A stretch of 64,000 bases of DNA from RI-92 sp037384645 (lineage in GTDB: Bacteria; Pseudomonadota; Gammaproteobacteria; UBA6429; Thiohalophilaceae), in the NCBI GenBank assembly GCA_037384645.1, contig JARRNT010000016.1:37877-101876 (forward strand), written 5' to 3'. A program made the position numbers and the translations under genes. Below the pieces are notes generated by a model, which searched no databases, had not been told where the DNA came from, and was given only the letters and a program-made list of their open reading frames with translations. Shown here piece by piece: positions 17,315 through 26,441 of the stretch (positions are counted from its first letter, which is position 1; each line of letters starts with the position of its first letter).

Positions 17315-18400
17315 ATGTCTGAACGCTACGACAAAATCCGTCACTGGGTACGACAGCCAGTTCAGGAACTGTCTGCCTATCATGTCCCAGAGGCACAGGG
17401 CTTCATCAAGCTGGATGCCATGGAGAATCCCTATACCTGGCCGGTGGACATGGTGGAGGACTGGCTGCAACTATTGCGTACTGTCCATCTCAATCGCTAT
17501 CCCGATCCGGCAGCACAGGCATTAAGACAGCGCCTGCAGCAAATTATGCAGGTCCCGCCAGGGCACGATGTGCTGCTAGGTAATGGTTCGGATGAGATCA
17601 TCCAGATGATCCTGATGGCGGTTAGCGGCAAAGCTCGTGCAGTCCTGGCCCCGGAGCCGGGTTTTGTCATGTATAAAATGATCACCACCTTTCTGGACAT
17701 GTCTTATGTGGGCGTTCCCCTGTGCGACGATTTCAGTCTGGATCGCGATGCGATGTTAGCGGCGATCAGGCAACAAAATCCGGCGGTTATTTTCCTCGCC
17801 TATCCCAACAATCCGACCGGCAACCTGTTCGACGACGATGATGTCGAGGCCATTGTGGAAGCGGCAGACGGTCTGGTCGTGATCGATGAAGCGTATCACG
17901 CGTTCGCTGGCAGGACCTGGATGCAGCGTATGACGCAATATGCCAATGTGCTGGTAATGCGCACACTTTCAAAGATGGGACTCGCCGGATTGCGACTCGG
18001 GCTTCTGGCAGGCCATCCCGACTGGTTGCAACAATTCGACAAGGTGCGCTTGCCATATAATATCAACGTCCTGACCCAGGCCAGTGCAGAGTTTGCCCTG
18101 GCGCACCAGGATATTTTAGACACGCAAACCCGCCGTATTTGCCAGGATCGCGAACAACTGGTAAGTGAACTGAAAACCCTGCCAGGCATCGAGGTGTTTC
18201 CCACGCAGGCGAATTTTGTCCTGTTTCGCACCCAGGCGGGTACGGCAGATAATGTGTTTCAGGCCCTGAAACAGCAGAATATCCTGATCAAGAATCTGAG
18301 CCATGCCGGAGGCTCACTCAAGGATTGTCTTCGTGTTACCGTGGGGACAGCCGAGGAAAACCGGGCGTTTATGACAGCATTGCAGCACGCGCTTGGCTGA
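17315..18400 (+). CDS. hisC: Histidinol-phosphate aminotransferase HisC
   Basis: A PLP-dependent class II aminotransferase that converts imidazole acetol phosphate to histidinol phosphate. From ATG at 17315 it has 361 residues. An in-frame TTG at 17288 would add nine residues, and neither has a good ribosome binding site. Visible motifs are LDAMENPY near the N-terminus, FLAYPNNPTGNLF, the VVIDEAYHAFAG Asp, the Schiff-base lysine in TLSKMGLAGLRLG, and a C-terminal arginine in CLRVTVGT. The hisG-hisD-hisC order after murA matches Pseudomonas. Confidence 0.96.
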   Translation: MSERYDKIRHWVRQPVQELSAYHVPEAQGFIKLDAMENPYTWPVDMVEDWLQLLRTVHLNRYPDPAAQALRQRLQQIMQVPPGHDVLLGNGSDEIIQMILMAVSGKARAVLAPEPGFVMYKMITTFLDMSYVGVPLCDDFSLDRDAMLAAIRQQNPAVIFLAYPNNPTGNLFDDDDVEAIVEAADGLVVIDEAYHAFAGRTWMQRMTQYANVLVMRTLSKMGLAGLRLGLLAGHPDWLQQFDKVRLPYNINVLTQASAEFALAHQDILDTQTRRICQDREQLVSELKTLPGIEVFPTQANFVLFRTQAGTADNVFQALKQQNILIKNLSHAGGSLKDCLRVTVGTAEENRAFMTALQHALG

Positions 18401-18496
18401 TGCGACAGGCACAGGCAGGTACAATCTCCAGTTCGTATAAACCGATCTGTATCATCCAGTAAGTAGAGACTTTTATCCAGAAAGTAAGTTAAGACA

Positions 18497-21412
18497 TTGG
18501 ACTCCCATCAGGACAATTTCCAGCCAGGTCAGCGCTGGATCAGCAATACGGAATTACAAATGGGCCTGGGCACGGTACTGGCCGTGGATCAGCGCAGCGT
18601 GCAGATTGTCTACCTGGCGACCGGCGAGACTCGTACCTACGCAAAAAGATCCGCACCCCTGTCACGTGTGCGTTTTGGCAAGGGGGACCTGGTGCGCAGC
18701 CATGATGGCTGGTCAATGCGGGTCGATGATATAGAAGAAGCTGAAGGACTGCTTGTTTACATTGGTCGTCGCAGTGACGGTGACGTCATGATGTTACCCG
18801 AGAGCCAGCTGGATAATTTCATGCAGTTCAGCCGGCCGGCTGACCGGCTTTTTACCGGTCAGATCGACAAACCCAAGTTGTACAACCTGCGCAGGGCAAC
18901 TCGCCAACACCAGACCCGGCTGGCTCACTCCCGGCTGTACGGACTGGCGGGGACCCGCACCAGCCTGATCCCGCACCAGTTGTATATTGCTGATGAAGTC
19001 TCGCGTCGGCACGCGCCCCGGGTATTGCTGGCAGACGAAGTCGGGCTGGGCAAGACGATTGAAGCCGGCTTGATTATCCATCGCCAATTGCTCATCCAGC
19101 GTGCACGACGGATTCTGATCGTGGTGCCGGATACCCTGGTGCATCAGTGGCTGGTCGAAATGCTGCGCCGTTTTAATCTGATGTTCAGCCTGTTCGATGA
19201 AGCCCGCTGCGCGGCAATCGAGGAAGAACTGGAACTGACTAATCCGTTTGTCACTGAACAACTGGTCCTGTGTACAGTTTCATTTCTGACCTCTCAGCCC
19301 GGGCGTCTGGCGCAGGCTGTCGCCGGCGAATGGGATCTGCTGGTCGTGGATGAAGCACACCACCTGCAATGGTCGGATGAGCAGGTTAGTCCCGAATACC
19401 AAAGCGTAGAGAAACTGGCCAAGGCAATTCGGGGGGTGCTGTTGCTGACAGCCACACCGGAGCAACTGGGCAAGCATGGCCACTTCGCGCGACTGCGCCT
19501 GCTGGATCCGGACAGGTTTTCTGATTTTGATAAATTTGTCGCCGAAGAACAGCAGTATGCACCCATCGCGGCAGTTGTCGAAAATCTGTTTGCCGCGACG
19601 AGCCTGACGGCAGATTCCACCAGTATTTTGCGTGAAACCCTGCAGGAAGGGGATAACCAGGCTTATCTTGATGTATTGGGCGATAACACTGCGACCGCTG
19701 AGCAGCAACAAAATGCGCGTGAACGTCTGATTGAACACCTGCTGGACCGGCATGGTACCGGTCGCATCCTGTTTCGCAATACCCGGCATGTGATCCAGGG
19801 CTTCCCGGTGCGACAGTTACATGCCTGCCCGCTACCCTTGCCACAAGAGTATGTCGAGTGGCTTGAACGAATCCAGGCACAGGCTACCATCGATCCACAC
19901 TTATTGCTCAGTCCCGAACAACTTTATCGTGAACAGGATACCAATAATCCATCTGCCTGGACCGAATTTGATCCAAGGGTCGCCTGGTTGCATGAGATGT
20001 TGCGTGATAACAAACCGGACAAGGTCTTGCTGATTTGCAGCAGTGCGTCCACGGTACTTGAGCTTGCGAGTCATTTGAAAAATCGCTATGGCATGCACGC
20101 TGCCGTGTTCCATGAAGGGATGAGTATACTCGAGCGCGATCGGGCGGCTGCCTTTTTCGCCAGCGATGAGCAGGGGGCGCAAGTATTGCTCTGTTCCGAA
20201 ATTGGCAGCGAGGGGCGTAACTTTCAGTTTGCGCATCATCTTGTGTTGTTTGACCTGCCGTTAAACCCGGATTTGCTGGAACAGCGGATAGGCCGGTTAG
20301 ATCGTATCGGTCAGACTCAGACGATTCGTATTCATGTCCCTTATATGCGTGATAGTGCCCAGTCAATTCTTTTCCAGTGGTATCACCAGGGGCTGCAGGC
20401 TTTCGAACAGATCTGTCCAGCAGGTCATAGCGTATTTGTCCAGGTACGGGATAACCTGCTTGATGCCTTGCATCAGCTCGATGAGGGGCTGGCCGATCTA
20501 CCCAATTTGATTGATACCACGCGTTCACTTTATGAAAAAAGCAAACGTGAGTTGCAACAGGGGCGCGATCGCCTGCTCGAGTACAACTCCTGCCGACCTG
20601 CGTATGCAGAAGAACTGGTGGACCTGGCCATGGCGCAGGCGAATGAAAAGGAAATGGCAAAATACCTGGACGCCATATTTGATAATTTTGGTATTGAGAG
20701 CGAAGTGCATAGTCCCACCAGTCTGGTGATCCGTCCTGGTGAACATTTGCGCGCCAGTTTGCCGGGCCTGACGGAAGACGGTATGACCATCACCTACCAT
20801 CGTGCAACTGCCCTGGCCAATGAAGATATGCAGTACCTGACCTGGGAACACCCCATGACAATTGCCGCCATGGACAGTGTCGGCAGCAGTGAAATGGGGA
20901 ACACTAGCCTGGTGAGTATCCAGCATCCCTCACTGACACCAGGTACTTTACTCATCGAGTGTTGTTATATCCTGGAATCGGCAAATACGCGACGTCTTGA
21001 TAGTGCACGCTTTCTGCCAGCAGCAGAGATTCGTATCCTGATTGATCAAAAGGGACGCCGTCTTGATTCACATCTGTCCGAGACCTGGCTTCAGCAGAAC
21101 CAGAAAGAGATAAAACACAATATCGCCAGGCAGGTCGTGAAATCACAACAGGCCCTGATCAAGTCCATGAACGCGGCAACCGATAAACTGGCAATGAAGC
21201 TCGCGCCAGAGTTGATTGATAAAGCCAAACAGAATGCTGCTATTGAATACCAGCGTGAAGTTGACAGGCTGGTGGCGCTGCGTCAGGTTAATCCCAGTAT
21301 CCGCCAGGAAGAGATCGACCAGTTGCTGCAAGAGCGGTCAGATGTGTTGCAACAGCTGGATGCGACTGTGGCGCAACTGGACAGTCTTCGTATTATCGTT
21401 GTGATCGACTAG
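18497..21412 (+). CDS. rapA: RNA polymerase-associated ATPase RapA
   Basis: A Swi2/Snf2-family protein that recycles stalled RNA polymerase. It is 971 residues, nearly the E. coli length. The N-terminal Tudor-like domains (start FQPGQRWISNTELQMGLG) are followed by a helicase core with Walker A ADEVGLGKTIEAG, Walker B VVDEAHHL and motif VI GRLDRIGQTQ. Long C-terminal domains include a helical segment near 870-960. The start is TTG at 18497 with no other plausible start nearby. It is convergent with the two globin genes, and its stop lies inside a 14-base inverted repeat. Confidence 0.96.
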   Translation: MDSHQDNFQPGQRWISNTELQMGLGTVLAVDQRSVQIVYLATGETRTYAKRSAPLSRVRFGKGDLVRSHDGWSMRVDDIEEAEGLLVYIGRRSDGDVMMLPESQLDNFMQFSRPADRLFTGQIDKPKLYNLRRATRQHQTRLAHSRLYGLAGTRTSLIPHQLYIADEVSRRHAPRVLLADEVGLGKTIEAGLIIHRQLLIQRARRILIVVPDTLVHQWLVEMLRRFNLMFSLFDEARCAAIEEELELTNPFVTEQLVLCTVSFLTSQPGRLAQAVAGEWDLLVVDEAHHLQWSDEQVSPEYQSVEKLAKAIRGVLLLTATPEQLGKHGHFARLRLLDPDRFSDFDKFVAEEQQYAPIAAVVENLFAATSLTADSTSILRETLQEGDNQAYLDVLGDNTATAEQQQNARERLIEHLLDRHGTGRILFRNTRHVIQGFPVRQLHACPLPLPQEYVEWLERIQAQATIDPHLLLSPEQLYREQDTNNPSAWTEFDPRVAWLHEMLRDNKPDKVLLICSSASTVLELASHLKNRYGMHAAVFHEGMSILERDRAAAFFASDEQGAQVLLCSEIGSEGRNFQFAHHLVLFDLPLNPDLLEQRIGRLDRIGQTQTIRIHVPYMRDSAQSILFQWYHQGLQAFEQICPAGHSVFVQVRDNLLDALHQLDEGLADLPNLIDTTRSLYEKSKRELQQGRDRLLEYNSCRPAYAEELVDLAMAQANEKEMAKYLDAIFDNFGIESEVHSPTSLVIRPGEHLRASLPGLTEDGMTITYHRATALANEDMQYLTWEHPMTIAAMDSVGSSEMGNTSLVSIQHPSLTPGTLLIECCYILESANTRRLDSARFLPAAEIRILIDQKGRRLDSHLSETWLQQNQKEIKHNIARQVVKSQQALIKSMNAATDKLAMKLAPELIDKAKQNAAIEYQREVDRLVALRQVNPSIRQEEIDQLLQERSDVLQQLDATVAQLDSLRIIVVID

Positions 21413-21420
21413 TACTAGTC
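21407..21420. repeat. Perfect 14-base palindrome over the rapA stop codon
   Basis: GACTAGTACTAGTC reads the same on both strands and includes the rapA TAG stop. It lies in the 49-base gap between the convergent rapA and globin genes. It has no loop and no U-run, so it is not an obvious terminator. Confidence 0.6.
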
Positions 21421-21461
21421 ATGGTTTATCCGGTACAAGTACTCTGCTTGTTGTGTTGTCT

Positions 21462-21875
21462 CTAGGCGGCCTTGGCTGCAGCATTTATCATGGTCTGCGC
21501 CAGTACGCCATAGGTTATTGTCCAGGCCTGTTTGGCTTCCGGGGTAAACGCATTACCCAGACCGGTTTCCAGGGTCCATAACAGGGCAATGCCGACTGTG
21601 TCGTAATCCTTGTCCTTGACGCCGTAGCCGGCGTGCCGCTCACCCAGATTTTCAACCGCCGGTACGACAGCCTCCAGCTTGTCGAGACTGTTGACCGCTG
21701 TACTGATCATCTGCATCAGCTTACGCCCCTGTTCCGTCATGTCACTCTTGAACAGTGATTTAAGTTCAGGGTCCAGTTCAAACAGCTTGCCATAAAATAA
21801 TTCCGCAGCTTTATCCGCGATGGGGCTGACCTGTGACCAGGTACTTTTCACCAGCTCGATTTGTTCGGGGGCCAT
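21462..21875 (-). CDS. Single-domain bacterial globin (VHb/flavohaemoglobin-like), copy 1
   Basis: A 137-residue haem globin like Vitreoscilla haemoglobin or the globin domain of Hmp, with no reductase domain. Aligning by eye with Hmp places Tyr28 (LFYGKLF) at the distal B10 position, Gln49 at E7 and His81 (GERHAGYG) at the proximal F8 position, so haem and O2/NO binding are plausible. It pairs with a second globin 59 bases upstream that aligns over its whole length without gaps and is roughly 60% identical. A role in oxygen delivery or NO removal is inferred only. Confidence 0.9.
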   Translation of the reverse strand: MAPEQIELVKSTWSQVSPIADKAAELFYGKLFELDPELKSLFKSDMTEQGRKLMQMISTAVNSLDKLEAVVPAVENLGERHAGYGVKDKDYDTVGIALLWTLETGLGNAFTPEAKQAWTITYGVLAQTMINAAAKAA

Positions 21876-21934
21876 ACTTCGCTCCTTGGGAGATATAAGT
21901 TGATTGGGTAAGGGTCAGAACAATTCGTTGTTGG

Positions 21935-22348
21935 TTAGGCCGCGACCGTTGCTGCCGTTTTCATCGCACGCGCCAGTTCATTGTAGGTAATGGTCCAGGC
22001 TTCCTTAACTTCAGGCGTGAAATTCTCACCCAGACAGGTTTCCAATGTCCATAGCAGGGCTGCCCCTAAGATATCGTAGTCGTTATCCTTCACACCATAC
22101 CCGGCATGTCGTTCGCCGAGCTGCTGGAGTGAAGGGACCATCGCTTTGTGCCGGTCCAGGCTGTTCACTACGGTATCAATCATGTTCATGAGCTTCCTGC
22201 CTTGCACCGTCATATCGCCGCTAAACAGTGGCTGTAGCGGGGGCTCGAGTTCGAAAACTTTGTCATAAAGCAGCTTTGCCGCTTTGTCAGCAACGGGGAG
22301 AATCAGTGCCCAGGTGTTTTTCACGTGTATGACATGTTCCGGCTTCAT
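21935..22348 (-). CDS. Single-domain bacterial globin (VHb/flavohaemoglobin-like), copy 2
   Basis: A second 137-residue globin, first in a two-gene unit with copy 1. I chose ATG at 22348 because a GAGGGAAG ribosome binding site precedes it and the length then equals copy 1. Distal Tyr (KLLYDKVF), Gln in VQGRKLM and proximal His in LGERHAGYG are kept. It differs from copy 1 at surface-like positions and has an extra Cys (LETCLG). The 250-base upstream region to the protease gene holds no clear binding site that I can defend. Confidence 0.9.
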   Translation of the reverse strand: MKPEHVIHVKNTWALILPVADKAAKLLYDKVFELEPPLQPLFSGDMTVQGRKLMNMIDTVVNSLDRHKAMVPSLQQLGERHAGYGVKDNDYDILGAALLWTLETCLGENFTPEVKEAWTITYNELARAMKTAATVAA

Positions 22349-22605
22349 GCAACTTCCCTCCCGTTCAATTGTTGGCAGACACCGCAGGTCAGCTTCCGGA
22401 CGAAGTCTGGCGTGGTGCGCAGTTGTGCTAATGTGAAGCAGACACAGCAAGCGGGATGCCAGCTTTGTGGTGAGTATAAATTACAAGGCGTTAGCTGTGG
22501 GCAGGGGCGGATAGCCTGGCTGATGTGCACAATGATGTAGCACTGTCTGTCTGCTATGCACAATATTGGTACTGCGTGTCAGTACCATGCGCGGCAACAC
22601 TCGGC

Positions 22606-23757
22606 TCAGGAGGTAGGCCGTTCGATGACAGTGGCGTGCTTGGTGATTTCCTTGCCCTTGCGAATGATGGTCACCGCAATATCGTCACCGGGTTTATGTT
22701 TACTGATCAGGTCCAGCACGTCGCGTACGTCGTGGATTTTTTGACCGGCAATTTGGATAATCACGTCGCCGCGATCCAGACCGGCTTTGTCGGCGGGGCC
22801 GTTGAGGATAATGTTGGTAATGATTGCGCCATCGGTGGAGGCGAGTTTGAAGGATTCGGCCAGGTCTGGACTGATGTCCTGAACTTTGACACCAAGCCAG
22901 CCGCGTATGACATGGCCATGTTCGATAATCTGAGTCATGACGTCCCGGGCCAGACTGACCGGGATTGCAAAGCCGATACCCATGGAACCACCGCTTTCGC
23001 TGAATATTGCCGTATTGATCCCGATAAGATCACCATAGGCGTTGATCAGGGCACCACCGGAGTTGCCTGGATTAATCGCGGCATCGGTCTGGATGAAATT
23101 TTCAAAGGTATTAATACCGAGGCTGTTTCGTCCCAGGGCGGAAACGATGCCAGAGGTCACGGTTTGTCCCACGCCAAATGGGTTGCCGATGGCCAGCACG
23201 ACATCCCCCACGCGCAGATTGCGTGAGTGGCCGAAGGTAATGACCGGCAGATTCGGCAAACTGATTTTCAGGACTGCCAGATCCGAGTCCGGGTCTGCCC
23301 CCACCAGTTTGGCTCGCACTGTGCGGCCATCATGCAGGGCAACGGCAATTTCGTCGGCGCCGGCAATCACGTGGTTATTGGTCAGGATATAACCCTGACT
23401 ACTGATAATGACGCCGGAACCCAGGCTGGTTTCACGCCGCTGGTTGGCGCTGTCACTACCATTATTGAAGAAATGCCGAAACAGGGGGTCGTTGTACAGG
23501 CGGCCCTGGCGTTCCTGAATGACCTTGGTGGTATATACATTCACCACAGCAGGTGCTGCCTTGTTGACGGCCGTGGCATAGGATGTGACGTGTTCACCCG
23601 GCGGGCTGTCGCTGATCGTATTATCGCTTTCTTTTAACTGGACCACTGTCGGCCGTGGACCCAGCAACTGCGGATAGAAATATAACAGCACAAAGGCCAG
23701 TGCCAGTCCAACTGTTACAAACTGAAAGAGAAAGATGAGGTTTTTCCGCAGGTGCAT
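22606..23757 (-). CDS. algW: Periplasmic serine protease of the DegS/AlgW type
   Basis: An inner-membrane anchored HtrA-family protease. From ATG at 23757 it has 383 residues, with one N-terminal membrane helix (about 7-28) and a trypsin-like domain whose catalytic triad is His129 (LTNNHV), Asp159 (PDSDLAVL) and Ser233 (NPGNSGGAL). It ends in one PDZ domain (about 275-375). A membrane anchor with one PDZ domain is the DegS/AlgW layout, which starts regulated cleavage of the anti-sigma factor RseA/MucA in envelope stress. A longer start at 23820 would overlap the divergent Nif3-like gene. In Pseudomonas algW is next to hisC, so the location fits. Confidence 0.92.
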   Translation of the reverse strand: MHLRKNLIFLFQFVTVGLALAFVLLYFYPQLLGPRPTVVQLKESDNTISDSPPGEHVTSYATAVNKAAPAVVNVYTTKVIQERQGRLYNDPLFRHFFNNGSDSANQRRETSLGSGVIISSQGYILTNNHVIAGADEIAVALHDGRTVRAKLVGADPDSDLAVLKISLPNLPVITFGHSRNLRVGDVVLAIGNPFGVGQTVTSGIVSALGRNSLGINTFENFIQTDAAINPGNSGGALINAYGDLIGINTAIFSESGGSMGIGFAIPVSLARDVMTQIIEHGHVIRGWLGVKVQDISPDLAESFKLASTDGAIITNIILNGPADKAGLDRGDVIIQIAGQKIHDVRDVLDLISKHKPGDDIAVTIIRKGKEITKHATVIERPTS

Positions 23758-23818
23758 TTTGTTAAAATGAAATTTGAAGCATGAATAATTAAGGATAACC
23801 GAAGGAGCGTGATCTCGC

Positions 23819-24571
23819 ATGATAAATTTGGATGAGCTGGTGACCTACATCAATGACATGCTGGAAGTCGACCGATTTGCCGATTATTGCCCTAATGGAT
23901 TGCAGGTGGAAGGTCGTGTGGAAGTAAAAAAGCTGGTCAGTGGTGTGACTGCCTGCCAGGCTTTGCTGGATGCAGCCAGCGAACGCCAGGCCGATGCCAT
24001 TCTGGTTCACCATGGCTATTTCTGGCGTGGCGAAGACCCGCGCGTGATCGGGATGAAACGCCTGCGCCTGGCCACCCTGCTGGAGACTGGTATGAGCCTG
24101 CTTGCCTATCATTTGCCGCTGGATGCCCATCCCATCTACGGCAACAATGCCCAACTCGGCGAGCGCCTGGATTTTGTAACCGAGGGTCAGTTTGGGGGTG
24201 ATCCCGCGATCGGATTATATGGCCATTTAGCCGAGCCGATGGCTGCTGCACAATTGACCAGCCATATCGAACGGGTGTTACAGCGGCCGGCCCTGCACAT
24301 CGATGGCGGTACCAGCCTGATTCATTCGGTTGCCTGGTGTACGGGGGCGGCGCAAGGCTATATCGAACAGGCCCTGGCACTGGGGGTAGATGCCTTTATT
24401 AGTGGCGAGATTTCCGAACGGACCACCCATGTGGCGAGGGAAGCGGGTATACATTATTTTGCTGCCGGCCATCACGCTACCGAACGTTACGGGGTGCAGG
24501 CCCTGGGGCAACATCTGGCGGCACAATTTGGCCTCGAACACGAGTTTGTCGAGGTCCCTAATCCTGTATAA
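23819..24571 (+). CDS. Nif3-like dinuclear metal-centre protein (YbgI family)
   Basis: A 250-residue protein of the Nif3/YbgI (DUF34) family, hexameric with a two-metal site. Metal-ligand candidates are the HH of ILVHHGYFW, the Asp-His of LPLDAHP and the His/Glu of GHHATERYG near the C-terminus. Often annotated as GTP cyclohydrolase I type 2 homologue, but the reaction is not settled. It is divergent from the protease gene, with starts only about 60 bases apart, and is followed by petA. Confidence 0.92.
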   Translation: MINLDELVTYINDMLEVDRFADYCPNGLQVEGRVEVKKLVSGVTACQALLDAASERQADAILVHHGYFWRGEDPRVIGMKRLRLATLLETGMSLLAYHLPLDAHPIYGNNAQLGERLDFVTEGQFGGDPAIGLYGHLAEPMAAAQLTSHIERVLQRPALHIDGGTSLIHSVAWCTGAAQGYIEQALALGVDAFISGEISERTTHVAREAGIHYFAAGHHATERYGVQALGQHLAAQFGLEHEFVEVPNPV

Positions 24572-24597
24572 CTGATTGAAATGCTGGACTAAATTTA

Positions 24598-25206
24598 ACT
24601 TCAACCGATGATTCTGTAGACAAGGGTAAACGCCGCTTCCTGGTTCAACTGACCTCGGCCACGGCGGCAGTGGGTGCAGTTGGATGGGTCATTCCAGTAA
24701 TCGATTCGATGAATCCGAGCGCCAGGGCCCAGGCCGCCGGCGCCCCAGTGGAAGCAGATTTCAGTAAACTAGAGCCGGGCGAGATGATGACCGTGGTCTG
24801 GCGCAAGAAGCCGGTCTGGATTCTGCGCCGTACTGACAAGAATCTCTCGGATCTGCCGAAGCTCGACAGTCGGCTCACCGATCCGAAGTCTGAAGTTCCT
24901 CACCAGCCAGCGTACTGCAAGAATGAGTATCGCTCGTACGAGAATCACAAACATATCTGGGTCGCCATCGGAATTTGTACCCACCTGGGTTGTTCGCCGA
25001 CCTATCGCCCGGACGTGGCCCCGCCGGACCTCGGTCCAAAGTGGGTGGGGGGCTATTTCTGCCCCTGTCACGGTTCCCGTTTCGACCTGGCTGGCCGTGT
25101 ATTTAACGGTTCCCCGGCACCGACCAACCTGGTGATTCCGCCATATCGCTATGTTAAAGATGATGTGATTGTTATTGGTGAAAATCCGAAGAAAGGAGCC
25201 GCATAA
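24598..25206 (+). CDS. petA: Ubiquinol-cytochrome c reductase Rieske iron-sulfur subunit PetA (start codon not found)
   Basis: The [2Fe-2S] subunit of the bc1 complex. The cluster motifs CTHLGC and CPCHGS are intact, and the C-terminus is normal. The reading frame includes a typical Tat signal and membrane anchor, DKGKRRFLVQLTSATAAVG, translated from about 24619. However, between the in-frame stop at 24577-24579 and the RR motif there is no ATG, GTG, TTG, CTG or ATT-type codon. The first one usable is GTG at 24670, which would remove the Tat motif. I begin the feature at 24598, the codon (ACT) before the usual S-T-D-D start, giving about 202 residues, the family norm. A base error or a truly unusual start is possible. 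It overlaps petB by one base (TAATG). Confidence 0.9.
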   Translation, partial: TSTDDSVDKGKRRFLVQLTSATAAVGAVGWVIPVIDSMNPSARAQAAGAPVEADFSKLEPGEMMTVVWRKKPVWILRRTDKNLSDLPKLDSRLTDPKSEVPHQPAYCKNEYRSYENHKHIWVAIGICTHLGCSPTYRPDVAPPDLGPKWVGGYFCPCHGSRFDLAGRVFNGSPAPTNLVIPPYRYVKDDVIVIGENPKKGAA

Positions 25207-26441
25207 TGACAACAAAAAGCATGGCACTTCTGGGGTGGATTGATGCACGCTTCCCGCTCACCAAGATGTGGAAGGAGCACCTGTCTGAATACTACGCACC
25301 GAAAAATTTCAATTTCTGGTATTTCTTTGGTTCACTGGCACTGCTGGTGCTGGTCATGCAGATCATCAGCGGGATCTTCCTGACCATGAACTACAAGCCC
25401 GATGCCAACCTGGCCTTCGGCTCGGTGGAATACATCATGCGCGATGTAAACTGGGGCTGGTTTATTCGCTATATGCATTCGACCGGTGCCTCTGCCTTTT
25501 TCATCGTGGTCTACCTGCACATGTACCGGGGCTTGATCTACGGTTCCTATCGCAAACCACGCGAACTCATCTGGATCATCGGGGTGTTCATTTACCTCGC
25601 ACTCATGGCCGAGGCCTTTATGGGTTACCTGTTGCCCTGGGGCCAGATGTCTTACTGGGGGGCGCAGGTCATCGTGAACCTGTTCTCGACCATCCCTTAT
25701 ATCGGACATGATTTGTCAGTCTGGATTCGTGGTGACTTCGTGATTTCTGATGCGACGCTTAATCGCTTCTTTGCCTTCCATGTGATCGCGGTACCGCTGG
25801 TGCTGATCATGCTGGTTGTCGCCCACATCCTTGCCCTGCACGAAGTGGGTTCCAATAACCCCGATGGCATCGAAATCAAGAAGAACAAGGGCCCGGACGG
25901 GATTCCGCTGGATGGTATTCCATTCCATCCGTATTACACCGTGAAAGATATTATGGGCGTGGTGGTGTTTTTCTTCTTCTTCTTCGGCGTATTGTTCTTC
26001 AGTCCGGAGATGCATGGTTTCTTTCTTGAAGCCGCCAATTTCCAGCCGGCGAATCCGCTCAAGACACCGCCACATATTGCGCCGCTATGGTATTTCACGC
26101 CGTTCTACGCCATGCTGCGGGCGGTACCGCCCTTGTTTAATTCACAGTTCCCCGGCGTTATCGTGATGGGGGCAGCGATTGTTCTGCTGTTTTTCCTGCC
26201 CTGGCTGGATCGCAGTCCGGTTAAGTCGATTCGCTATAAGGGTCTAATCAGTAAGCTTGCCATTCTGATCCTGATTGTGAGCTTTGCCGTACTTGCTTAT
26301 CTGGGCATGCAACCACCGTCACCGCTCAGGACCAATATCGCGCGCGTCGCGACGATATTGTATTTTGCGTTTTTCCTGTTGATGCCATGGTATTCCAGGA
26401 TCGATAAGACCAAACCGGTACCAGAGAGGGTGACACACTAA
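25206..26441 (+). CDS. petB: Cytochrome b subunit of the bc1 complex PetB
   Basis: A 411-residue cytochrome b with both N- and C-terminal parts fused, about eight to nine membrane helices. Haem-ligand histidines are in MHSTGASAFFIVVYLHMYRG and FFAFHVIAVPLVLIMLVVAH. The Qo-site region has GYLLPWGQMSYWGA, with the conserved PFHPYY motif and the PEW-loop replaced as PPHIAPLWYF. It oxidises ubiquinol and moves protons. It overlaps petA and petC by one base each. Confidence 0.97.
   Translation: MTTKSMALLGWIDARFPLTKMWKEHLSEYYAPKNFNFWYFFGSLALLVLVMQIISGIFLTMNYKPDANLAFGSVEYIMRDVNWGWFIRYMHSTGASAFFIVVYLHMYRGLIYGSYRKPRELIWIIGVFIYLALMAEAFMGYLLPWGQMSYWGAQVIVNLFSTIPYIGHDLSVWIRGDFVISDATLNRFFAFHVIAVPLVLIMLVVAHILALHEVGSNNPDGIEIKKNKGPDGIPLDGIPFHPYYTVKDIMGVVVFFFFFFGVLFFSPEMHGFFLEAANFQPANPLKTPPHIAPLWYFTPFYAMLRAVPPLFNSQFPGVIVMGAAIVLLFFLPWLDRSPVKSIRYKGLISKLAILILIVSFAVLAYLGMQPPSPLRTNIARVATILYFAFFLLMPWYSRIDKTKPVPERVTH

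Noticed and set aside
19908..20660. 250-residue minus-strand frame inside rapA
   Set aside because: Antisense shadow of a conserved helicase region.
22525..23226. 233-residue plus-strand frame inside the AlgW-type protease gene
   Set aside because: Antisense to the catalytic domain with intact His-Asp-Ser motifs; no recognisable domain.
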